The notes beneath the pieces were generated by a model, which worked only from the letters and a program-made list of their open reading frames with translations, did not search any database and had not been told where the DNA came from. From positions 1 to 24,347 of the forward strand of contig SLPX01000391.1 of assembly GCA_007131745.1 (NCBI GenBank): a stretch of DNA of 24,347 nt. The letters are read 5' to 3'. Origin of the DNA: Myxococcales bacterium. GTDB taxonomy: Bacteria; Myxococcota; Polyangia; HGW-17; SLPX01. Below are positions 15,507-23,500 of the stretch, piece after piece. The position numbers and the translations under genes were made by a program. Every line of letters starts with the position of its first letter. Within the stretch, counting starts at the first letter, position 1.

Positions 15507-15534
15507 TTGATGTGCCCGAATGGCGTGGTACAAA
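15507..15534 (+). promoter_or_regulatory. Possible promoter for the Lrp-type regulator and amino-acid cluster
   Basis: TTGATG (15507-15512), a 16-base spacer, then TACAAA (15529-15534). The start would fall near 15541, about 38 bases before the ATG. The match is moderate. Lrp-type proteins often regulate their own promoters, but I see no convincing operator. Confidence 0.35.
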
Positions 15535-15578
15535 GCACCTGTTTTTTGGAAAATTGCGTACAGTAACAGAGAGAATTA

Positions 15579-16106
15579 ATGAACAGACAGGATAGTTTCA
15601 AAAACGACAAGAACGGGCTGGATGCCATTGACAAGAAGATACTGGAGTCCCTGCAGAAAAACGGGCGTCTTAGAAACTCCGAACTGGCCCGGGAAGCGGG
15701 GCTTGCAGCTTCTTCGATGTTGGAACGGGTAAGGCGCCTGGAAGAACGGGGCGTTATTCGGGGCTACCGGGCGGTTTTGGACCCAAGAACCCTGGGGTTC
15801 GAGTTGGAGGCTATCGTGCTCATCAACCTTCACAGGCACCAGGCGGGTCCTGCAGAGGAGTTCGAAGACAGGGTGAGGGCCGTGCCGGAAGTGATGTCCT
15901 GCTGTCACATAACAGGTCGTTATGATTATATGTTGCACGTTGCGGTGCGGGATATTCAGCACCTTGGGGAGTTGCTCAAGAACACAATCGGAGGGATAGC
16001 GGGTGTGGAGAAACAAGAGACCTTTCTGGTTTTATCGGCGATCAAGAACAATGACGGGTATCCATTGAGTTCACTGCCTGAAGCGTCTGGTGGAACTCAG
16101 GTTTGA
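15579..16106 (+). CDS. Lrp/AsnC family transcriptional regulator
   Basis: A 175-residue DNA-binding regulator. The winged helix-turn-helix covers about 18-62 (LDAIDKKILESLQKNGR, then GLAASSMLERVRRLEERGVI). A RAM ligand-binding domain follows (about 75-155), including the VMSCCHITGRYDYMLHV strand-turn. Family members form dimers to octamers and respond to amino acids. It lies 49 bases upstream of a Cys/Met-metabolism PLP enzyme gene and then threonine synthase, so it probably senses an amino acid of the aspartate family and controls this cluster (inference). The last 20 residues are a short unconserved tail. Confidence 0.93.
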   Translation: MNRQDSFKNDKNGLDAIDKKILESLQKNGRLRNSELAREAGLAASSMLERVRRLEERGVIRGYRAVLDPRTLGFELEAIVLINLHRHQAGPAEEFEDRVRAVPEVMSCCHITGRYDYMLHVAVRDIQHLGELLKNTIGGIAGVEKQETFLVLSAIKNNDGYPLSSLPEASGGTQV

Positions 16107-16155
16107 CCCTATGCTCATTTTTCGCCGTTTCTCGAAGTAAAAAAAGAGGTGAATC

Positions 16156-17637
16156 ATGTCGGGAGCTGACAACAAAAAGGGAATAGAAAAATACCTGGAC
16201 GCGGCTGTACAATCCGTTCAACGGAGAGAGGAAGCCGTCAAGGAGATGAAAAAGTGTCGTTTCGATACCATAGCGGTTCACGGCCTTTACACAATGAACG
16301 AGTCCCTGAATTTCAACCAGGGTTCCATCATTGAGCCGATCTACATGGCGAGTTCTCAGGCTTACCGTGATTCCGATGAAATGGAAGCAGCGCTTTCCTA
16401 CCAGATTCCGACCTGGTGTTATTCCCGTATCGGCAATCCGTCTCTCTACTACTTCGAGAATGTCATGGCGCTTCTTGAAGGCTACGGGTTCGACGGTAAA
16501 ACTTCATGTTGCGCCACTTCCTCCGGCATGGCCGCGATTCAATGCGCCACGGATCCGTTTCTTGTTATGGATCCCAAGAAGCCTAATCAAAGGATGAACT
16601 TTTTGGCTACGTGCCACGTGTATGGAGGCACTTTCCAGCAATTCGCCATACGCAAGATGGAGGAGAGGGGAATTGAATGCCGTTGGATCGTCGATTCCAC
16701 GGATATGAACGAATGGGAATCCAAGGTGGATGAAAACACCCGCTTTTTCTACGGTGAGCTTCCTTCGAATCCTGGACAGGCGTTTTTTGACCTGGACGAG
16801 GTCATCAAGCTGGCGCATGCAAACGGCCTGCCCATGATAGTGGACAACACCGTGGCTTCGCCCGCGTTGATGCGGCCTTTGGCCAGGGGCGCGGACATTG
16901 TGATTCAGTCGGTAACCAAGACCCTCACGTCTTCGGGTTTCGGGATCGCCGGCGCGGTCATTTCCAGGGAAAACATAACTTCCCGTATCGGGCCGGATGA
17001 GATGAAGGCTGATTTTGCAATGTATCTCAAAACCCTTCCCAACAGGGACAACGGGCAGAACCTTTCTCCCGTGAACGCTATTTTATCCCTGAACGACATC
17101 AGAACGCTTCGATCCAAGGTGGACATGTTCAGTCGGAACACCGAGACTGTGGCGAAGTTCCTGGATACGCATCCCAAGGTCGACAAAGTGAATTATCTGG
17201 GCCTGGAAAAGCATCCGCTCCATGAACTGGCGAGCAAGTACCTATTCCTAGTGGATTCCGAACATGATTCCCAGTACGGAAAACCGGTCAACAGGTATGG
17301 GCACTTGATGTCCTTCGAAGTGGCCGGAGGAGCTTCCGCGGCTAGAAAAATGTTTGACGGTTTGAAACGAATATGGAGGGCAACGGACCTGGGGAGAGTA
17401 AAGTCAGTGGCCACCATACCTGCGATATCAACTCACCAGCAACAGGGCGAAGAAGGTCGGGCCATGGCCGATATTCCGGCCAACATGGTGCGGCTGTGCG
17501 TGGGTGGAGAGCACCCGGATGATGTGATAGCGGATCTGGACCAGGCCTTGGCGGAAATCGATGGAAAGGTTTCCGTTGCAGTGCCTCCTCGGTATTCCAC
17601 AGGAGGCGCTTCAAGCGCGGAACTATGCCGTAAATGA
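16156..17637 (+). CDS. Cys/Met metabolism PLP-dependent enzyme (gamma-synthase type)
   Basis: A 493-residue fold-type I PLP enzyme. The PLP lysine is K255 in QSVTKTLTSSG, with the cofactor aspartate in IVDNTVASP (D230) and the phosphate-binding YSRIGNPS (89-96) and SSGMAA (122-127). C-terminal motifs include RLCVGGEHPDDVIADLDQAL. The family includes cystathionine gamma-synthase and O-acylhomoserine sulfhydrylase. At 493 residues it is longer than the usual 380-430: there is a charged N-terminal extension of about 35 residues. Position between an Lrp gene and thrC suggests that it uses an activated homoserine to make cystathionine or homocysteine, but a lyase cannot be excluded. AAAGAGGTG precedes the ATG at good spacing. 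Confidence 0.85.
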   Translation: MSGADNKKGIEKYLDAAVQSVQRREEAVKEMKKCRFDTIAVHGLYTMNESLNFNQGSIIEPIYMASSQAYRDSDEMEAALSYQIPTWCYSRIGNPSLYYFENVMALLEGYGFDGKTSCCATSSGMAAIQCATDPFLVMDPKKPNQRMNFLATCHVYGGTFQQFAIRKMEERGIECRWIVDSTDMNEWESKVDENTRFFYGELPSNPGQAFFDLDEVIKLAHANGLPMIVDNTVASPALMRPLARGADIVIQSVTKTLTSSGFGIAGAVISRENITSRIGPDEMKADFAMYLKTLPNRDNGQNLSPVNAILSLNDIRTLRSKVDMFSRNTETVAKFLDTHPKVDKVNYLGLEKHPLHELASKYLFLVDSEHDSQYGKPVNRYGHLMSFEVAGGASAARKMFDGLKRIWRATDLGRVKSVATIPAISTHQQQGEEGRAMADIPANMVRLCVGGEHPDDVIADLDQALAEIDGKVSVAVPPRYSTGGASSAELCRK

Positions 17638-17638
17638 T

Positions 17639-17659
17639 GAACAAAGAAGCTTTTTGTTC
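17639..17659 (+). terminator. Possible weak hairpin between the PLP enzyme gene and thrC
   Basis: GAACAAA (17639-17645) pairs with TTTGTTC (17653-17659) around a 7-base loop, followed by TCTTTAATT. The stem is AT-rich. It lies directly after the stop and could be a weak terminator or attenuator within the cluster. Confidence 0.3.
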
Positions 17660-17742
17660 TCTTTAATTCGAATAACCTTGTTTGCCGTCTTGAATCGGTT
17701 TCGCTGGAAAACATTTTTATCCGGCGCAGGTGGAGGTGAGAG

Positions 17743-19104
17743 ATGACTCTTTTTTACAGCACAAACAGGTCCGTACCACATGTTGCTTTGGATCATGCAT
17801 TGCTTCAGGGGCAGGCCGGGGACAAGGGGCTTTACATGCCTCAGAACATTCCTGAGATGAACTCTGAATTTCTGCGCAAGGCAGCTTCGATGAAGTATCC
17901 GGAGTTGGCCGCCGCGGTCTTGGCGCCCTATGCAGAAAAGGTTTTCACACATGGTGAACTGGAAGAAATCTGCCATGACGCTTATGATTTTGACGTGCCT
18001 CTTGAAAAGGTCACAGCGAAATCGCATGTGATGAGACTGGACAGGGGGCCGACCGCGTCTTTCAAGGATTTTGCGGCGCGGTTCATGGGACGTGCGCTGG
18101 GGAGGCTTGTTCAAAGGAGAGGCAAAGGGTTGCTCATATTGACGGCCACCTCGGGGGATACCGGGTCCGCCATTTCTCACGCTTTCCTGGGGGTAAAAAA
18201 CATTCAGACTTTGGTGCTTTTTCCGCGTGAAGAGGTTTCAGATAGGCAACGCAAGCAGATGACCACCTTGGGAGATAACGTGGCAACCGTTGCGGTTGAC
18301 GGGAAGTTCGATGATTGCCAGGCGCTTGTGAAGCAGGCTTTTGCCGATCCCGACTTGGTCGATCTGAATCTTTCTTCTGCTAATTCCATCAACATAGGCA
18401 GGTTGCTGCCGCAATCCGTTTACTACATTTACTCAGCGACCAGGCTGGCGGATTCCGCGGGAGGTGAGAAGGTTGTGTTTTCAGTGCCTTCAGGCAACTT
18501 CGGGGATTTGCTTGGAGGTGTTCTGGCTTTTAAGAGCGGTCTGCCCGTTGAACGTTTTGTTGTTGCTACGAACGCAAACGACGAGGTGCCCAAGTTCCTG
18601 GAAACGGGAGTATACAAGAAGATCGTGCCATCCAGGGTTTGCATTTCCAATGCCATGAATGTCGGCCATCCCTCCAACCTTGCCCGGCTCGTGGATCTTT
18701 ACGGCGGGTGGATGGATGAAACGGGAGTGCTGAAAGAAAAGCCGGACATGGAATCCATGCGCAAGGATTTTTTCGGCATCAGCATCAGCGATGAAAAGAC
18801 AAGGGAAACAATCGGCAGGGTATACAAGGATCATTCCACGATGCTTGAGCCGCACGGAGCGGTGGGTTGGGCCGGGCTGGAGAATTATCTTGAACGTTAC
18901 CCGGAAAGCGCAAATAACACCTCAATTTCATTGGAAACCGCTCATCCCGCTAAATTCCCCGAAGAGATCCAGGCCGTATGCGGTGTGGATCCCTCGCTTC
19001 CTCCGAGCCTTGAAGGTCTTGAAGACAAGAAAGAAAGCTACGGCGAGATGGAGGTTGATTACCGATCCTTCAAGGAACTGCTCAGGAAAGGATACGGCTC
19101 ATGA
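17743..19104 (+). CDS. thrC: Threonine synthase
   Basis: A 453-residue PLP enzyme that converts O-phosphohomoserine to threonine and phosphate. The N-terminus (STNRSVPHVALDHALLQG, then DKGLYMP) is that of the long threonine synthases of the E. coli/yeast type. The PLP lysine is K108 in GPTASFKDFAARF. The glycine-rich phosphate site is TATSGDTGSAI, and a later SGNFGD (in VPSGNFGDLLGG) is also typical. The length fits the family. A strong GGAGGTGAG precedes the ATG. The 3' end overlaps the next gene by four bases (ATGA), indicating translational coupling. The substrate would be provided by that next gene. Confidence 0.96.
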   Translation: MTLFYSTNRSVPHVALDHALLQGQAGDKGLYMPQNIPEMNSEFLRKAASMKYPELAAAVLAPYAEKVFTHGELEEICHDAYDFDVPLEKVTAKSHVMRLDRGPTASFKDFAARFMGRALGRLVQRRGKGLLILTATSGDTGSAISHAFLGVKNIQTLVLFPREEVSDRQRKQMTTLGDNVATVAVDGKFDDCQALVKQAFADPDLVDLNLSSANSINIGRLLPQSVYYIYSATRLADSAGGEKVVFSVPSGNFGDLLGGVLAFKSGLPVERFVVATNANDEVPKFLETGVYKKIVPSRVCISNAMNVGHPSNLARLVDLYGGWMDETGVLKEKPDMESMRKDFFGISISDEKTRETIGRVYKDHSTMLEPHGAVGWAGLENYLERYPESANNTSISLETAHPAKFPEEIQAVCGVDPSLPPSLEGLEDKKESYGEMEVDYRSFKELLRKGYGS

Positions 19105-20357
19105 AAACGGTGGTCATCATCGGTGACGGCATGTCTGATTATCCAGTGGCTGCTTTGGGGGGACAAACTCCCTTGATGGCCGCTCAGAAACCGAACATGG
19201 ATCTCATAGCCCGAAAGGGCAGAACCGGTCTTTTTACCACGATTCCGGAGGGACAACCAAAGGGATCCGCGGTGGCCAATCTATCTGTTCTCGGCTACGA
19301 CCCGGTTCAAACTTTTCAGGGCAGGGCGGTTCTTGAAGCCGCGAGCATGGGTGTGGATCTGGCGGAAAAAGATGTAGCGCTGAGGCTGAACTTGATATCT
19401 TTGAACACGGAAGGCGCGGGCGACGAAGAGAATGACACCATCAGGAATCATTCGGCCGGCCACATAGAAACAGCACATGCCGAACAACTCATCGATTGTC
19501 TGGAAGAACGAATGGGAAGTTGGAGAGACACCCCTATAAGGTTCCATTCCGGAATCAGTTACAGGCACTTGTTGGTTCTCCAAGGAGGGTGGGCGTCTCC
19601 TGCTGTTCAATGCGCGCCGCCGCATGATCATGTCGGAGAACCCGTTCGGAAACTTCTGCCGTGTGCGATGGATCCCGAAGACCCTGTTGGACGAAAAACA
19701 GCTTCGATGCTCGTCGAACTCTACAGGAAATCCAGAACGCTGCTTTGTGACCATCCGGTGAATCTCCAAAGAAGGCGGGACGGCCTATGCACCGCGGATG
19801 CAATCTGGACGTGGTCGCCGGGTCGGCGGCCCGTCATGAAGACGATGCGCGAAAGATTCGGCATCAGCGGAGCGGTCATATCAGCGGTTGATCTCGTGAA
19901 AGGCATGGGGCGATACGCCGGCCTGGAGGTAATTGAAGTGGAGGGCGCAACCGGGCTTTCAGATACCAACTATGAAGGCAAGGCCCAAGCCGCGTTGGAT
20001 GCATTGGAAGAACACGATTTCGTTTATTTGCACGTGGAAGCTACCGATGAAGCAGGACATTCAAAAGACCTGGATTTGAAGATAAAGTGCATCGAGTACC
20101 TGGATCGGAGGCTTATCGGCCCGTTGCTGGATGGGATCCAAAAGAGATCGATCCGGGCTTCCGTGGCTCTTCTTCCCGACCATCCCACCCCGGTGGAAAC
20201 CGGCAGTCACGCTGATGATCCTGTTCCCGTTGCGATCATGCGTCCGGATTGGACTCCCGACGAAGTAAACGGGTACGATGAAGAAAAAGTGAAAAATGGT
20301 TCTTTGGGCCTTTTGAAGGGAGACGAGTTCATCCGGAGCGCTCTTGGCCTCGAATAA
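19101..20357 (+). CDS. apgM-like proposed homoserine kinase
   Basis: A 418-residue protein of the alkaline phosphatase superfamily, related to archaeal-type cofactor-independent phosphoglycerate mutase. Motifs: metal-binding D9 (IIGDGMSDYP), the nucleophile region GSAVANLSVLGYDP with S56, then D316 and H320 (DEAGH), D360 and H361 (LLPDHPTP) and H370. In Deltaproteobacteria this family is proposed to act as an alternative homoserine kinase when it sits beside threonine genes (TIGR02535-type). The 4-base overlap with thrC strongly supports that role here. No GHMP-type thrB is in the window. One oddity is A57 directly after S56, where relatives usually have D (GSDVAN). A phosphoglycerate mutase role is the alternative. 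AGGAAAGGA precedes the ATG. Confidence 0.87.
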   Translation: MKTVVIIGDGMSDYPVAALGGQTPLMAAQKPNMDLIARKGRTGLFTTIPEGQPKGSAVANLSVLGYDPVQTFQGRAVLEAASMGVDLAEKDVALRLNLISLNTEGAGDEENDTIRNHSAGHIETAHAEQLIDCLEERMGSWRDTPIRFHSGISYRHLLVLQGGWASPAVQCAPPHDHVGEPVRKLLPCAMDPEDPVGRKTASMLVELYRKSRTLLCDHPVNLQRRRDGLCTADAIWTWSPGRRPVMKTMRERFGISGAVISAVDLVKGMGRYAGLEVIEVEGATGLSDTNYEGKAQAALDALEEHDFVYLHVEATDEAGHSKDLDLKIKCIEYLDRRLIGPLLDGIQKRSIRASVALLPDHPTPVETGSHADDPVPVAIMRPDWTPDEVNGYDEEKVKNGSLGLLKGDEFIRSALGLE

Positions 20358-20375
20358 CCGGTTGAAACCGGTTTT
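20356..20375 (+). terminator. Possible terminator after the amino-acid cluster
   Basis: AACCGG pairs with CCGGTT around a 6-base loop, starting inside the stop codon of the homoserine-kinase-like gene, and is followed by TT then CCCC. The hairpin is clear but the T run is minimal. Confidence 0.35.
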
Positions 20376-20439
20376 CCCCATTCATCAAAATTTTGTTATA
20401 TGCCTTCATTCCCCCGAGGTCCAAAATCTTGGATTTTCA

Positions 20440-20466
20440 TTGAGTGATGAAAATAAATACTATAAA
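20440..20466 (+). promoter_or_regulatory. Possible promoter for the kinase gene
   Basis: TTGAGT (20440-20445) and TATAAA (20461-20466) are separated by 15 bases, shorter than ideal. The -10 box is good and the area is AT-rich. The leader would be about 60 bases to the GTG start. Confidence 0.35.
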
Positions 20467-20516
20467 GTTAACTATCGTTTGTTGTAACATTGGTAAGATA
20501 AAACCCTAAGAATCAT

Positions 20517-20521
20517 GGAGG
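20517..20521 (+). promoter_or_regulatory. Ribosome binding site for a GTG start
   Basis: GGAGG, 12 bases before the GTG at 20534. An in-frame stop lies at 20507-20509 and no ATG, GTG or TTG occurs between it and 20534. The nearby ATG codons at 20515 and 20524 are in a frame that stops within 12 codons. Confidence 0.6.
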
Positions 20522-20533
20522 CAATGGAAGAGG

Positions 20534-23500
20534 GTGAAAAGGGTTATTGAGCCGACATTTTGCGCGCATGATCGTTTTGAAATAATCGCCAAGCTGGGCG
20601 ATGGCGGCATGGGAGTGGTGTATTCGGCCTATGACAGGGAGAGGCAGGAAAAGGTAGCGCTCAAGACGCTCAGGACAGCTGATCCGCAAGCCGTGTATCG
20701 GCTCAAAAACGAATTCCGGGCGCTTCAGGATCTGCAGCACAGAAACCTTGTTTCCTACGGGGAGTTGTTCGAGACGAATGGTCAATGGTATTTCACGATG
20801 GAGTTGGTGGATGGCGTGAATTTCATTGAATACGTGAGGGGCAACGGACACGGAGGTTTTTCAGAGGGTCTTGTTTCCGGGGTTTTAAATGTGGGTCCGA
20901 AACGTTACGGATGTGAGGAAACGCAGCGGGAAGACACTATCGGAAATAGCTCTAACGATAGAGAGGTTCTTTTGAAAGATGTCCTTTCGGGTTTGTCTAT
21001 CGTTGAGACCAACCCTGGTGATGAGACCCGGCCCGATGTTTTGGAACCCGGGGACTCTGTTTCGGGAGTGGCAGGGTCTGGAATTGTAAGCAGGCGGGGA
21101 TTTGACGAACGTCGTTTGAGGACGACACTTTTGCAACTTGCAGAGGGGCTGTCGGTTTTGCACGAATCGGGTCGGGTTCACCGGGACGTAAAGCCGTCCA
21201 ACATTTTGGTTGATGAAAAAGGCAGGGTGGTGCTTCTGGATTTCGGTCTGGCCAAGAGCGAGGATCCAGTGAATATGTCCACCGGGCATGCCGGGCTGGT
21301 GGGCACTGCTGCATACATGGCGCCGGAACAGGCACAGTCGGATCTGGTGGGGCCGGAGGCTGACTGGTATTCGGTTGGGGTGGTTCTTTTCGAGGCTCTC
21401 ACCGGGCAGCTTCCGTTCAAGGGGACTGTCTACAGGGTGATATTGGACAAGAACTCCATGGACCCTCCGAGGCCGAGGGACTATGCGCCCGAAGCTCCGA
21501 AGGACCTGGATGATCTGTGTTTTCGTCTCATGCGCAGGGAAGTGCTGGAGCGGCCCGACGGAGCTTACGTTATTTCATCCCTGAAAAAGTCGATTTCAAG
21601 GAGAAAAACACCTGAGGCGGGTTTGTACAAGACCCGAGCGCCGGTATTTGTAGGCCGCGAAAAAGAAATTCAAATGCTCGAAGCCGAACTGGCAGGTTCG
21701 GGAGAAGAGCCCCGTGTTGCTTTGGTTTACGGGGCAACAGGACTGGGCAAGAGCGAAATCATCAGGGTGTTCGCCCAAAGTGTGCAGAACCGTACTGAGG
21801 GTGCGGTGGTGCTTTTTGGGAGGTGTTATGAACGAGAGTCCGTGCCGTTCAAGGCTCTTGACGGGGTGGTGGATTCCTTGAGCCGCATTTTGCAGAGGAT
21901 GGATGAGAGGGAGGTTTTGTCCCTTGCGCCCCGCCACGCGGATTTGATGTCACGCGTTTTTCCGGTATTGAGTCGCGTGGTCGGGTTGGATGTCGGAGTG
22001 GGGTCGAGGCGCGTTGTGGAAGATGTACAGACCGTGAGAACCCTTGCTTTCCGAGCGTTGCGGGATTTATTGACACGGCTTGCAGACCGGTTTCCCGTGC
22101 TGATTGTGATCGATGATTTTCAATGGGCTGACGACGACAGCCGCCGATTGATGGAGTCATTGCTTGAGTCGCCGGGAGCGCCGGCTGTTTGCGTTGTTCT
22201 GACCTTGCGCACGCCGGGAGATCCTGATCTTACGGCGAGCGAGGTGGAGAAAGTCGAGAAAGCGGTTCCGGTGGAATTGTTGAAGATTCCTGTCAATCCT
22301 CTGCCCGTGGAGACTGCGGTCAAGCTGGCGCGCATGCTTTTTGATGAGAATTCTGAACGGGAATCCACTCAATCTCTTGCGGAGAAGATAGGCCGTGAGT
22401 CCGAGGGGCATCCATTTTTTGTACAAGAACTTGTAAGGTATGCCGAAGAGGTAGGAGGAGCCGGGGAGACCCTTTCCTTGGACCAGGTACTCGAAGCTCG
22501 GTTGGCTGCGCTGGAGGATCCGGAGCGGGAGATTCTCGAGCTGGTTTGCATATGCGGCTCTCCGCTGAGGCAGGATCTCATCGGCCGGATTCTGAAGGTG
22601 AGCGCGGCGGCTGTTTCCCGCTGGGTGAGTAAGCTTCGCTGGATGAACCTGCTCAGGAGCCATGGGCCTCGGCCCGAGGATTGTGTCGAGCCTTATAATG
22701 CAAGGGTTCGCGAGTGGACAGCGGGACGGCCTGAGCCGGATGATCGGAAGCGTTATCATCGACTTTTGTTTAATGAGCTCAAGATTGACGGGAATGCGCC
22801 CCCGGAAAAGCTGGCCATGCATCTTGAGGAAGCGGGAGAGGTTTACCGGGCGATAAAGTACACGGTAAAGGCAGCGCTCAACGCTTCGAAGCTTCTGGCA
22901 TTCGATCAGGCGGCTGCTTTGTACCGGAAAGCACTGCAAAACCTGGACGAATCCGGAAAGCCTTATGAAGAGGAAGTAAGGCGGCGGCTGATGGTGAATT
23001 TTGCTGATTCGCTGGCAATGGCCGGCCGGGGCGGCGAGGCTGCCGAGATATACTTGGAAGCAGCGCCCGGGGCCAATGCAGCCGATGTTCTCAGGATGGA
23101 GCGTCTGGCGGCTTCTCAACTCTTGATGTCGGGCAGGCTGGACCAAGGTTTTGAGATTATTGAGCGGGTGGGGGGACGAATTGGGTTGAGAATTCCAAGA
23201 ACCCCTTTCGGCGCACTTATCTCTCTTTTGTTGCGGAGAATTCGCATTCGGATTCGTGGCCTTGGATTCAAGCTGAGAGATTCCAGCCAGGTATCCCCGG
23301 AAGAGTTGGAGCGAGTGGATCTCTGGCGTTCTCTTGCACTCGGGTTGAGCGTGTCGGATCACATGCGAGCAGTGGACTTTAATACGAGGTGGCTGATAAA
23401 GGCTCTAGAGGTCGGTGAGCCCTTTCGGGTTATGCAGGCACTGGCCTTGGAATTTGTTTTTTTAGCAACCATGGGACACCGTAAGACAAAATATTTCAGA

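Larger units (their letters stand above)
15187..15578. other. Divergent intergenic region, lipoprotein gene / lrp-type gene
   Basis: These 392 bases contain no gene I can support. On the minus strand there is a strong promoter and a leader of about 134 bases with short overlapping hairpins (CCAGC/GCTGG at 15228-15244, GGGTTC/GAACCC at 15243-15268). On the plus strand there is a weaker promoter for the regulator gene. Confidence 0.6.

Noticed and set aside
15377..15634. Minus-strand open frame of 85 codons across the start of the Lrp-type gene
   Set aside because: It overlaps the beginning of a clear regulator gene on the other strand and shows no conserved features.
22157..23362. Open frame of 401 codons on the minus strand
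   Set aside because: It runs antisense to the kinase-AAA-TPR gene, whose plus-strand frame has recognisable domains. The minus frame shows low-complexity, arginine-rich sequence without motifs.
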